64,000 nt of DNA, taken from positions 7,378,001 to 7,442,000 of the forward strand of contig NZ_QUMQ01000001.1 in NCBI RefSeq assembly GCF_003387075.1, given 5' to 3'. The notes below the pieces were generated by a model. It saw only the letters and a list, made by a program, of their open reading frames with translations, made no database searches and had not been told where the DNA came from. A program made the position numbers and the translations under genes. This DNA comes from Asanoa ferruginea (GTDB lineage: Bacteria; Actinomycetota; Actinomycetes; Mycobacteriales; Micromonosporaceae). Below, one piece after another: positions 26,336 to 35,281 of the stretch (positions are counted from its first letter, which is position 1; each line of letters begins with the position of its first letter).

Positions 26336-26508
26336 CCCAGCGACGAGGCGCGCCAATCAGCTTAGAGCTCGCCCACAGTGATCCTGCAGCCGCGAACCGG
26401 AGTTCGGTCGCCGCGCAGGCGCACCCACATTCGTTTGGCACGGCGTCCAAGCCATGCGCACGATCGCAGCCACCACGGTCGGGGCGACTAGCGTGGCGAC
26501 GGTCAAGT

Positions 26509-26590
26509 TCTAAGGCTCCCAGATAAGGGCTCTAAGGCCGCGACCCGATCACCCGTGCGTCTATTCCCGATCCCCGGCCGTCCACCTTAG
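26509..26590 (+). promoter_or_regulatory. Candidate activator-binding region, copy 1 (TCTAAGGC repeats)
   Basis: TCTAAGGC occurs at 26509-26516 and 26531-26538 (22-bp spacing, two helical turns). A conserved CCCGATCCC block and an inverted CCTTAG follow at 26585-26590. The same arrangement recurs upstream of the metalloprotease gene. The region leads into the small secreted-protein gene at 26642, with an AAGGAGA ribosome site. The spacing suits a dimeric activator bound upstream of a promoter. Confidence 0.55.
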
Positions 26591-26641
26591 TCACAGGCTC
26601 GAGGGCACCAATCCAGGCCCACATCTGTCAAGGAGACTCCG

Positions 26642-26941
26642 GTGCCGATCGCGACTCCCACACGCCTGCTCGTTGCCGCCATCGCGGCAGCCACCCTCGC
26701 AACCCACCTCGGAACACGGCCAGCCAGCGCCAACCCCGCCCCAGAACCCGCCGACCAATCCGCCCCCATCCAGACCTGCCCAAGAATCGACAACCTAGCT
26801 CAAGCCCTACGTGCCGCCGGCTTCACCGCCCAAGGCGCCAAAAACGCTGCCCTGCTCACACAGCGCGACTGCCTCGAAGACAACCCGACAGCAACCCCCG
26901 CCCTCGCCGCGTACGGCCAGAGCGCGATGTCAACCTCCTAA
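26642..26941 (+). CDS. Small secreted protein (99 aa), target-like gene next to the LuxR regulator
   Basis: GTG 26642 follows AAGGAGA. A signal peptide spans residues 1-30 (LLVAAIAAATLATHLGTRPASA, cleavage after A-S-A). The mature part has two cysteines (QTCPRIDNL and RDCLED) and the helix LAQALRAAGFTAQGAKNAAL. Downstream of the stop another frame reads FPDPAALTDADGYTLYRYLR, so the gene may once have been longer. Its first codons align with those of the metalloprotease gene (see 27488-27568), indicating a shared duplicated 5' end. Function unknown. Confidence 0.55.
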   Translation: MPIATPTRLLVAAIAAATLATHLGTRPASANPAPEPADQSAPIQTCPRIDNLAQALRAAGFTAQGAKNAALLTQRDCLEDNPTATPALAAYGQSAMSTS

Positions 26942-26997
26942 CGGCGTTTCCCCGACCCGGCCGCCCTCACCGACGCCGACGGCTACACCCTCTACCG

Positions 26998-27345
26998 CTA
27001 TCTGCGCAACCAGGCCGGGATCAACCTGGCGAGCTCCGCCCGCACCTGCACAGGACAACGCTCCACGACGAACGGGACAGGGTGCCGGTCCGATTTGTCG
27101 ATGCCGCGTAACGCCTCGGTAACGGGAAGGAAGGGCAGATTGTCGTGCAGCGGCAGACAGGTCCCGGTCAGCACCTTCACGTCCGCTGCCCGGGCCCGCG
27201 CGATGGCCTCCTCGACGAGCCGGGTCTTCCCTACACCGGCCTCACCGACGATCACGACAGTGCGAGGTTCACCCACGGGCGCTAATGCGTCCGCCAGGAA
27301 CTCCACTTCGGCCCGACGACCGACAAGGGGCAACGCCCCAACCAT
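26998..27345 (-). pseudogene. Truncated paralogue of the LuxR-type regulator (ATPase N-terminus only)
   Basis: Reads LPLVGRRAEVEFLADAL, IVGEAGVGKTRLVEEAIAR (Walker A), TGTCLPLHDNLPFLPVTEAL, VRAELARLIPAW and then stops. It is collinear with the first ~115 residues of the intact regulator at 23384, with the same blocks in the same order, so it is a paralogue. The rest of the ATPase, the repeat domain and the LuxR HTH are absent. Orientation is opposite to the intact gene. It lies directly upstream of, and divergent to, the second copy of the repeat-bearing leader. Confidence 0.75.
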
Positions 27346-27487
27346 CCCGTCAGGATGAGCTGGCCACCGTGCCTACGTCAAACCCCGAGAATGCGTGCGT
27401 CCTTCTACGGGTCCGGGCCGACCCTTCGAACTCTGAGATCGTCCACCACGAGCTCGAACGCCGCAGGTCGAGGGTCGCCGGTCGACG

Positions 27488-27568
27488 TCTAAGGCTTTCC
27501 AACCGCGCTCTAAGGCCGCAGCGACACCCACGACGCCTCCATGCCCGATCCCGGACGGTCCGCCTTAG
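27488..27568 (+). promoter_or_regulatory. Candidate activator-binding region, copy 2 (TCTAAGGC repeats)
   Basis: TCTAAGGC at 27488-27495 and 27509-27516 (21-bp spacing), then CCCGATCCCGG and inverted GCCTTAG at 27562-27568. The distance from the second repeat to the inverted element (54 bp) equals that in copy 1. Similarity continues through the ribosome site into the first codons (ATG-TCGATCACGATT against GTG-CCGATCGCGACT). Confidence 0.55.
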
Positions 27569-27615
27569 CCACACCCTCGGAAACACCATTCATACGACCA
27601 GCCGAGGAGATGGCA

Positions 27616-30600
27616 ATGTCGATCACGATTCATGCGTCGCTCGCCGCTACCCGTTCGGCGGGGACCTCCGACGGCACGACGGCACCGCCCGATGGCATGT
27701 CGGACGGGCCGAACATCGCTGACAGACCGCGTCATTCGTCGCTTGGAATGAGAGCTGTAATGGGCCGAGAAGATGGACCATCTGAAGCCTTGAGGCGTCG
27801 CGTCCGGATCATCGCGTTGGTCACAATCATTGCGATGGGCCTGTCCGCCTGCCAGCACGACCCGACACCTGGCGCACCCGACCACCCGGACGTCGCGCGC
27901 GCCGACCTGAACGCGTTGCTTCAGGAGACAACGTCGATGGTCGACGAGTCTCTGATTCGTGTGAGTTCGGGGGACGTGTTGACGGTGCGAGTCACCGGCC
28001 AGCCTGGACGTCCGCAGCCGATGCTGCATCTGCTCGGCCCGAACGGCGCACAGGTCGCCGCGGCCGGCAACGAGGAGGGAACCGTCGCAGCTGTTGTAGA
28101 GCACCGGACCGCGACGGCCGGAGCCTACCGGGTGATCGTGCGGCCCTCGAACGCAGCTGCGGGCCAAAATGACGTCGTTACCCTCGCCGTTACGACACCA
28201 GCCGGCCCGCAGGTCCGGACGTTGACCATCGGTGGTTGGAGACCACGCGTCCTGACCTCCGTGCAGGCAGGCGAGCACCTCGTTAGCACCAAGATGCCTG
28301 AGTCGTCGTCGGCAGCGCACATCCTGTATGTCCTGTCCGCTGACGGCAGGACTGTCCTGCGGCGCGCCTCAGGTAACGGCTTCTCAGGGGGCGCCGACCT
28401 GTATCTCACAGCCGGACTCACCGGACTGACGGCAGTTCTGGCGACCTCCGGCGTCTCCGAATCAGCCAGCCTGGCCCGCAACGATCTCTCGCTATCCTCT
28501 TACGACAGTGACGGTGACGGCCTCGGCTTCAAGCTCGAGGCGGCGGCGGGCACCTGTTCCTCACGGCAAGCGATTGTGCGCGGCGTCGATTGTCGACAAA
28601 TTCCGGATCTGCGCGACACCGACGGCGATGGGATCGGCGACGGGTTGGAGCTGTTGGGATCGCGCACACTTTCCCTGCCCCGCTGGGGCGCCAATCCACG
28701 CCACAAAGACCTCTTTGTCGAGGTGGACTTCATGCGCCGCACCCCGGCGGAGAACGCCGCGGCCACCAGACTGCACATGGCGCCAGACGTGGCCCGTAGG
28801 TTCGCCGCGCACTACGGGGACCGGGCGACCGTCGATGCAGAACTTAAGGCTCGGCACGCGACGACGTTGGCCAACCCGGATGGCCTTCCCGGGATCGCCG
28901 CGCACCTCGACATCGGCGTTACTCCCCAGAGGCGAGGGGACGCGACGGTCTTCGGTGACTGGGGCGGATACTCGGCAGTCAACGCCGTCCGGGTCGGCGA
29001 CAAATACCAGGGACAGCAGGCGGGACAGGCCTGGAAGACCCAGATGCGGGCCGAACGGCGTGGAATCTTTCGGTACGCGCTCGGCTACAGCGGGGGCGGC
29101 GGCCAGACCGGTCCCGGCTTTACCGCCTCCTATAACTTCGACAGCGCGTTCGTTGCCACACACGAGACCGGTCACTCGCTAGGGCTCGGACATGGGGGTG
29201 TCTACGGCCTCGAACCGGACGTCAACTGCAAGCCGAATTATCCGAGCATCATGAACTACGCGTTCGACTCCGGAACTGGCTTCGCCGACGGCCGGATCGA
29301 CGAAGGCCCGCTCCTCAACAACCTGTCGCTTCGGGAATCCGGTGTCGCAGCCGGTGCCACACCAGAGTTCTTCGATCGCATGACCACCGTGTTCGGCTAC
29401 TTCGTCGACCGCCAACACGGCGACGTCGACTGGAACCGTGACGGCGAAATCGCACCACCGGGGACCACGGTTAGCGCGTACGCCAACCTCGCGCTGCGCG
29501 GCGCTGGTTGCGAGTACACCCGCTGGAACCGCACCCGCATTAGCGAGGCGCACAGCACCCAAGCGCCGGCACTCATACGGCACGCTGATCGGTGGTACAC
29601 CTTCCTGGTTGCAGGCGCGCAGGTGCGGTACTCGACGTCGACATCGTCCTGGCTGTGCCCGGAACCGGTACCTACCGGCTGCCAAGACGGGAAATGGGGC
29701 ACCTCGCAAGCGGCCAACCTTCCGGCCCGAGGGGTGACCGTGGACGCCGTCGAGGCGGGTACCGCGGCACGGCCCGTCCTGCTTGTGGTGGCCGGCGACA
29801 ACAACCGCAACATGTGGCAGCGCCGCAGCGCAACCGAGGGTGGCCGGGAGCGCTGGACTCCTTGGACACGGCTGGCCGGTCAAGTCGCGGTGGGCAGCGG
29901 TCCGTCGCTGGTCAGGATGGCAGACGGAGCCGTCAGGCTCTTCGCCGTCGCGCCGGACGGCAGATACTTGATGTGGCGTGGCTCCTCGGCGGGCATCGCC
30001 GGGCTGGCGGCCCCCATCGCAACCTCAGACGGCCGAACCCTGTCACGGCCGGCGGGATCGCAGTTCCGGCCCGCCGCGATCGTCGCAAAACTGGCCGGCC
30101 GAACCGGGCTGTACGCGCTGTTTGCCGGCGCTGACGATCGGGCCGATCTCTGGACACTGAACATCGGCACTCGCCGGTGGCAGAAGACGACATTGCTGGA
30201 TACCCGGCCCGGACCGATCACCAGCGCTCCTGCCATGGCATGGGTGCCACCCGGCCGAACCGGTACCCAAGGCACATTGCACATCGCGTACATCGCCAGG
30301 CCGAGCAAGGTCGTGCGGATGATGACCTCTCACATCCAGGTCACCAGCACCGGCAAGACGCAGCACGTTGGCCATGACGTCTACTTCGACAACGTGTGGC
30401 GCAGCGCCTCCGGGATTGACCTGCTGTACGAGCCAGGCGTCACCATCAACGTCACCGCGGCACTCAGCTACGCGAACAATGCCGAGATCTGGTTCCATCC
30501 CAAAGCCGATGGAATCAACAACAACAACTACACCAACTATGACGACTGGGCGGTTCTCAAGAACGAGGTGTGCCGCGGTGTCGTCAGCCCAGGCGGCCTG

Positions 30601-30624
30601 GTCGTCAACCCTATACGTTGCTAA
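27616..30624 (+). CDS. Large metzincin-type zinc metalloprotease, probable lipoprotein
   Basis: The active site HETGHSLGLGHGG (about residue 516) is a full H-E-x-x-H-x-x-G-x-x-H metzincin motif, with a downstream SIMNYAF that serves as Met-turn. Before it lie two calcium-type repeats (DSDGDGLG and DTDGDGIGDG); after it a ~350-residue region with repeated beta strands (HADRWYTFLVAGAQVRYS, LVRMADGAVRLFAVAPDGRY, KLAGRTGLYALFAGADDRAD) looks like a beta-propeller. A membrane-targeting segment with lipobox (IIALVTIIAMGLSAC) starts only ~55 residues after ATG 27616. ATG 27616 has GAGGAG 6 nt upstream and matches the start of the small secreted gene; ATG 27760 would give a normal lipoprotein leader. 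The upstream repeats suggest control by the LuxR-type regulator. Confidence 0.8.
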   Translation: MSITIHASLAATRSAGTSDGTTAPPDGMSDGPNIADRPRHSSLGMRAVMGREDGPSEALRRRVRIIALVTIIAMGLSACQHDPTPGAPDHPDVARADLNALLQETTSMVDESLIRVSSGDVLTVRVTGQPGRPQPMLHLLGPNGAQVAAAGNEEGTVAAVVEHRTATAGAYRVIVRPSNAAAGQNDVVTLAVTTPAGPQVRTLTIGGWRPRVLTSVQAGEHLVSTKMPESSSAAHILYVLSADGRTVLRRASGNGFSGGADLYLTAGLTGLTAVLATSGVSESASLARNDLSLSSYDSDGDGLGFKLEAAAGTCSSRQAIVRGVDCRQIPDLRDTDGDGIGDGLELLGSRTLSLPRWGANPRHKDLFVEVDFMRRTPAENAAATRLHMAPDVARRFAAHYGDRATVDAELKARHATTLANPDGLPGIAAHLDIGVTPQRRGDATVFGDWGGYSAVNAVRVGDKYQGQQAGQAWKTQMRAERRGIFRYALGYSGGGGQTGPGFTASYNFDSAFVATHETGHSLGLGHGGVYGLEPDVNCKPNYPSIMNYAFDSGTGFADGRIDEGPLLNNLSLRESGVAAGATPEFFDRMTTVFGYFVDRQHGDVDWNRDGEIAPPGTTVSAYANLALRGAGCEYTRWNRTRISEAHSTQAPALIRHADRWYTFLVAGAQVRYSTSTSSWLCPEPVPTGCQDGKWGTSQAANLPARGVTVDAVEAGTAARPVLLVVAGDNNRNMWQRRSATEGGRERWTPWTRLAGQVAVGSGPSLVRMADGAVRLFAVAPDGRYLMWRGSSAGIAGLAAPIATSDGRTLSRPAGSQFRPAAIVAKLAGRTGLYALFAGADDRADLWTLNIGTRRWQKTTLLDTRPGPITSAPAMAWVPPGRTGTQGTLHIAYIARPSKVVRMMTSHIQVTSTGKTQHVGHDVYFDNVWRSASGIDLLYEPGVTINVTAALSYANNAEIWFHPKADGINNNNYTNYDDWAVLKNEVCRGVVSPGGLVVNPIRC

Positions 30625-31093
30625 GCGCCGACTCGGTGCCGGGCGGGCGACAGTTTGACCGCCCGGCGTCTGTCGACGCGGCTGAATCTGGCCGCAGTGT
30701 CGTCTCGCCGACCGGCCGACTCGGTCCTCGAGCTTTCGCCTGCGGGACCCGGACGGGGTGATGGAGCGTGCCTGTCGACGGATCGACCTCGGACGGCCGA
30801 GCGGCACGCCCGAGCCCTGCCCGGGCGGTGTTCAGCCTGAGCTGCGCTGCCCGCCGCCGCGACATCGCCTCGAACACCGCGGCCCATCTTCGGCAGATGC
30901 GTGCAGCGGCGCCAGCCACCGAAACGCGATCCGCACGTTCCAGACTCCGCCGACGACATCGCGGAGCCCGACGAGGCACTCCTCCGAGTCTGGGCGACCC
31001 ACCGTTGCACGCCCCACGCACGAGTGGAGGCAAAACCGGCGTCGGCGAATCGGCTGACCGCGCCCCGACCCCGGCACTCATCACCGGTAGCTG
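30625..31093. other. Intergenic, no gene found
   Basis: Open frames on both strands are Arg/Ser/Pro-rich shadows. I see no conserved motif or strong hairpin. The convergent orientation of the flanking genes suggests it holds terminators only. Confidence 0.4.
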
Positions 31094-31909
31094 CTACGAG
31101 CCGCCGGCCAGCGCTGCGGCCGTTTGGTCCCGATGGTCCAGGAGGCCGAAAGCCATCTCCAGCAGGTCCACGACCTCGTCCGTGACCAGGCTCAGCGCCA
31201 GGATCGACGCCGTCAACTGAATCGTGACCACGCCATCGGCCGGGTCAGAGGCCTCCTTCTCTTGGAGGCTCAGGACCGCCCAGGCATCGCCGTGGGCGGC
31301 GCCGCTGCAAGCTCTCCACAGCACTTCCAGACGGTCGGCGTCGTGGACGGCAAAGTCGCCGGCGTACCGCACAATGCTGCGGTAGCCGATCGCTTCGACT
31401 GCCTATCCGGGCAGAACCCCGGCGCGCGCCGCGATCTCCTTGACGCGATCGATCCGCTGAGCTCTGGGATTCCTCGGCCCGGACATCAGCTGCTCCGCCT
31501 CGTCGGACTTCGCCACGTTGGCGGTCTGGAGCCGTAGCGCCCTCGTGACCCGCGCGGCCCGGTCCGGCGGCCCGAGCAGCCAGACGGCGCGCGCCGAATT
31601 CTCCAGCGCACCACGCAACAGCGTCCAGTGCGCGGACACCGAGAAGGCCATCCCGTTGGGTTCACACCTCTCGCAGGCCACGGTCATCCTGTGCAGCGAG
31701 TCAAGGTGGTCGACCGCCACCACCAAGGCGCTCGTGGCGGCGTGAGAGACCCGGAAGGGGTGCGAGAGTCGGTCGTCCTCGGCCAGGTCGCTCCCCGGTG
31801 ACGGTATGAGCATCCGTTCCCGCGTCTGCACGCGGGCTGCAAGGTCATCGACTCGGGCGAAGGCCTGCTTGAGGCGATTCAGTAGTTCCTGCTCCCCCGT
31901 GCTGGTCAC
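31094..31909 (-). pseudogene. Hypothetical protein gene interrupted by one in-frame amber codon
   Basis: Reading down from 31909, the first 168 codons (MTSTGEQELLNRLKQAF, AATSALVVAVDHLDSLHRM, HWTLLRGALENSARAVWLLG) end at TAG 31405-31403. The very same frame continues without break as AVEAIGYRSIVRYAGDFAVH, LEVLWRACSGAAHGDAWAVL, LTASILALSLVTDEVVDLLE to 31094. Both halves are good helical protein and complement each other, so this is one 271-codon gene with a single nonsense codon. It resembles helical proteins of abortive-infection or surface-exclusion type, but I do not recognise the family. Amber readthrough or a sequencing error are alternatives to inactivation. Confidence 0.6.
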
Positions 31910-32042
31910 GTCAGGACCGTACGTGCCGGCAGGTGTGCGCGTCCTGCGGGTTCCTCAGTCATGGGCCAGCGGTCGCCTGGAACGCCCACCTTGTCCAGGG
32001 TGGTGGCGAGAGGCGCGCGGCCGCCGTGGAAACTTCTTTCAG

Positions 32043-34910
32043 TTAGAGCCGGTCGTAAATGGCGACGGTGGCCTCGATGCGATCGAGGTCCCAGTTTGCC
32101 CGCAAGTCCCTATACACCAGAATGGATTCCGCAAAGCAAGATCTGGCATGGGCTATGGCACCGCGTTCCGCCAAGGCAATGCCGGCGGCCTCCAGCGCTT
32201 GAGCTCGTGGCAAGGGACGTCCAAGGAGCGAATATTGATCGGCAGCCTCCAGCAGAGGTTCGGGATCGCTGTGGAGCAGACCGCGGCAGTGTGGAGCGAT
32301 GGCGGCGTAACCCTCTTGGGGCCTAGCGGCCGAAGCGCCAGCCTCTGCTCGGGCTACGAACAGCTGCGCCGTGCCGTGGTCGCCGACCGTGACGGCGAGA
32401 CGGACCACATCCGGGAGTAGCTCCGCAGCTTCGATCACATCCACCTCCCACCCGGATGGTCCGTCAACTAGCGCCGAGAGCGCCTCAGCCGGGAGTCCTG
32501 CCTGCTCCCGTTCGACCGACCTTGCCAGCACAAGCGGTCCGACTAACCGTCCCGTGAGCCGCTCGGCGTGTGGTGCCGCGTCCTCGAGACGTTCACCAGC
32601 CGTTCGGTCGCCGCGATGGAGCCCGACGACCGCGGCGATTCCGTAGCGCAAGCACACAGAGATGGGATCCGCGCCCCTTATTGACTCGACATCGACCTCG
32701 GCTAGCGCGTCGTCCCACTGACCCGCGTGGAAATGCAGCTCAGCTAAAGCGCTCTGGGCCTGGCCGCACCGAAGGACGTTGCCCGCGCGATCGGCCATCC
32801 GCCTGCCACGTTCGGCAGCGGTGATCGCTTCGTCGTACCGATTCAGGGTGCCCAGAGCCAACGATCTGTTGACATGTAGCAACATTTCCAGCTCGGCAAG
32901 TCCGCTATCAGCGTCAACGACGATCAACGCACGGTCTATCAGTGAGAGTGCGTCACGCGAGTCGCCTCGCATTCCGCAAAGCACAGCCATCGTGAACAGC
33001 GCCCAACCCGAGGCCCAACGATCGCCTACCTCCGTGGCCGTAGCGAGAGCTTCGTTCGCGCATTGCTCCGCTGCCTCAGGCCTGCCACATGCGCGGTGGA
33101 CCCTGGCGATGAGAACCAGCAGGCGAGCCCGGTGAACCTGTGTAACGCCTGGAAGTGTCAAGCCCCGGGTGAGCACTGGGAGCGTCTCTTCGGGGTTTCC
33201 CTCGGCCGCGCGACTTTGGGTTAGTGTCCATTGTAGGTCGACGATAGCGTCAGGCCGCGTGGCGGTTGCGAGACCCGCAGATGCCACTTTCGCCGCGCCA
33301 GCCGAATCTCCCACCACGAACAAAGCGTGGGCGAGCCGGCAGGTCAACTCATCTCGTGTGCCGGGTTCCTGTGATCTCGCGGTCAAGGCCCATCTAAGGA
33401 GTTGGACCGCCGTGTCGGGCGCGTTTGCTATGAGCTGGTTACCGACGCCAACAAGCCACGGCACAATCCATGAGTCGACAGGGGTATCCCATCCGCCAAG
33501 GTCTAGTGCGGGGAGTAGTTGTCGGGCTACCCGTCCCGCAGCCGCGCCAGAGTCGGCAAGGGCTCGGGCCGCGTCGCGGTGCAGGGCTGCGCGTATCGGA
33601 ACTGGACGGCTCTCGTACAGCGACGCGCGTAGCAACGGATGTCGAAATGTCAGCTCAGGGCCTGTATCGAGGAAGAACCCTGCCCGTATTGCCTCTTCCA
33701 GGTCTGGCAGAAGATCGGTTACCTGCCGCTCAGAAACTGCTGCTAGTTCTGGTATCGAGATCCGCAGCCCCAAGAGCGCAGCGATGCGGAGTACCTCGAG
33801 TACGGGTTGAGGCAAGTACTCAATACGGTTCGCCAACGCTGCGGCAAGTGAAGCTGGGACACGCTCTTCAACAACTTCGACTCGACCTTGATCGCGGATC
33901 AACGCTCCGCTGCGGGAGAGCGCTTCGACCAATTCGGTGATATAGAAGGGATTGCCACCGGCACCCGCGGCGATGCGGAGCAGCGCCTCGCCAGGGACGT
34001 CGCCGGCTCTGGCGCCGACCAGCTCTGCGACGTCTGCTTTTCCAAGGCCTCGCAGGACGAGGGGCGGAGTCTGCAGCATCCGCCGAAGCGCGCTGAGGTC
34101 GTCGCGAAGGGGTACCGGCCGAACGATCCCAACAAGCAGTAGCGGGAGCCGAGGCACTGACCGGGATAGAAGACTGACTGCCGTCACTGTGCTCGGGTCA
34201 GCCCACTGTAGATCGTCCACAACCAAGGTCACTGGGGCTACCGTGCACAGTTCTTCCACCTGCGTCAGTAGTTGGTTCAGAGCGGCGGAAACGGCGTCAG
34301 GCTGGCCACCGACGGTCGGATTGGCCCGTAGCAGCTCAGCCCTGCTGGGCTGGCCCGCCGCAGCCCTTGGGGTCTGAAGGCGTAGCGCGTCCAGCAACGG
34401 CAGTAGCGAGAACGCCTGGTTCAGTTCCTCGCAGGTGGCCCAAATAGCGTAGCTCACGGCCGACGCTTCCGAGGCGATGGCTCTGGCGAGGGCTGACTTG
34501 CCAATGCCCGGCTCGCCCTCGATCAAAACGACACGACCTCGTCCGAGGTTCAGGTCGGTCACCCAACGGCGGGCAGTGTCGAGCTCGATTGCTCTCCCGA
34601 CGAGGGGGGCAGGTCTCTCGGCGACGAGCACGCCGCGGGTCGACGGTGGATCTTCCGCTCTTCTAGCTTCCAGCCAGAGGCGATGGAACCGCTCTACGTC
34701 GCCGCCAAGGTATCCGACAACCTGCTTCAGCGGATCCCAGCGCGGAACGCGGTTGCCGCTAAGTACCGCGTGAACAGTCGTGTGACTCAGCACCCCGGTC
34801 CCGAGCCCGCGGGCGATAGCCCTCGTACTCGGCTCACCTGCACTGCGATACAGGGCGCGCACCTCTTCGAACAGCGGTCCACCAGGCTGCGCTGTTTCGC
34901 CTCGAGCCAC
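32043..34910 (-). CDS. STAND/AAA ATPase with N-terminal HTH and TPR-like repeats, no C-terminal LuxR domain
   Basis: GTG 34910 (GAAGGG 8 nt upstream) starts VARGETAQPGGPLFEEVRAL, just before an HTH-like domain (STRAIARGLGTGVLSHTTVH, LSGNRVPRWDPL) at residues ~15-75; the in-frame start at 35006 is the alternative. The ATPase follows: LVGRAIELDTARRWV, Walker A EGEPGIGKSALA (about 132), Walker B TLVVDDLQWADPST (about 230), GNPFYITELVEALSRSG, FRHPLLRASLYE. The remaining ~500 residues are helical repeats ending DLRANWDLDRIEATVAIYDRL. In typical relatives a LuxR HTH comes next; here the protein stops, so DNA binding would rest on the N-terminal HTH. Ligand and targets are unknown. Confidence 0.85.
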   Translation of the reverse strand: MARGETAQPGGPLFEEVRALYRSAGEPSTRAIARGLGTGVLSHTTVHAVLSGNRVPRWDPLKQVVGYLGGDVERFHRLWLEARRAEDPPSTRGVLVAERPAPLVGRAIELDTARRWVTDLNLGRGRVVLIEGEPGIGKSALARAIASEASAVSYAIWATCEELNQAFSLLPLLDALRLQTPRAAAGQPSRAELLRANPTVGGQPDAVSAALNQLLTQVEELCTVAPVTLVVDDLQWADPSTVTAVSLLSRSVPRLPLLLVGIVRPVPLRDDLSALRRMLQTPPLVLRGLGKADVAELVGARAGDVPGEALLRIAAGAGGNPFYITELVEALSRSGALIRDQGRVEVVEERVPASLAAALANRIEYLPQPVLEVLRIAALLGLRISIPELAAVSERQVTDLLPDLEEAIRAGFFLDTGPELTFRHPLLRASLYESRPVPIRAALHRDAARALADSGAAAGRVARQLLPALDLGGWDTPVDSWIVPWLVGVGNQLIANAPDTAVQLLRWALTARSQEPGTRDELTCRLAHALFVVGDSAGAAKVASAGLATATRPDAIVDLQWTLTQSRAAEGNPEETLPVLTRGLTLPGVTQVHRARLLVLIARVHRACGRPEAAEQCANEALATATEVGDRWASGWALFTMAVLCGMRGDSRDALSLIDRALIVVDADSGLAELEMLLHVNRSLALGTLNRYDEAITAAERGRRMADRAGNVLRCGQAQSALAELHFHAGQWDDALAEVDVESIRGADPISVCLRYGIAAVVGLHRGDRTAGERLEDAAPHAERLTGRLVGPLVLARSVEREQAGLPAEALSALVDGPSGWEVDVIEAAELLPDVVRLAVTVGDHGTAQLFVARAEAGASAARPQEGYAAIAPHCRGLLHSDPEPLLEAADQYSLLGRPLPRAQALEAAGIALAERGAIAHARSCFAESILVYRDLRANWDLDRIEATVAIYDRL

Positions 34911-35059
34911 GTCATGCACCCTTCGGTCGCGAACCACAACATGTTCCAAGTCGTTTCCTAGGCCTTCGCCTGCAGACCCTATGCCTTTCACGCCCGCAAC
35001 TCCCAAGCCAAACGGAATGCGGGAACATCAACTGGCGCGTGGCCTCGGCGCATATTGGA

Positions 35060-35281
35060 TCATTCACTGTCCTCGGCGTGTTCGGTTGCTCGGTTCGGAC
35101 CGGGGGCAACGCCTAACCACACCCGACCGCGGCGCTCCGAGAGGCGATGGAGCAGGACAAGCGTCATCTCGCGCGCTCGATCACGTTGACCGGCGTTCGG
35201 TGACCACACATAAGTGATCACCAGAGCTCCAGTTAAGATCGCAGCCATCAACACCACCAACAACGCGACTTCGTTAAGCAT
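35060..35281 (-). CDS. Small single-pass membrane protein (73 aa)
   Basis: ATG 35281 is preceded by GGAGAGGATC. The product starts MLNEVALLVVLMAAILTGALVITYVW, one membrane helix at the very N-terminus, followed by a basic cytoplasmic tail (DRAREMTLVLLHRLSERRGR). It lies upstream of and co-oriented with the STAND ATPase gene, from which it is separated by about 150 bp. Function unknown. Confidence 0.5.
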   Translation of the reverse strand: MLNEVALLVVLMAAILTGALVITYVWSPNAGQRDRAREMTLVLLHRLSERRGRVWLGVAPGPNRATEHAEDSE

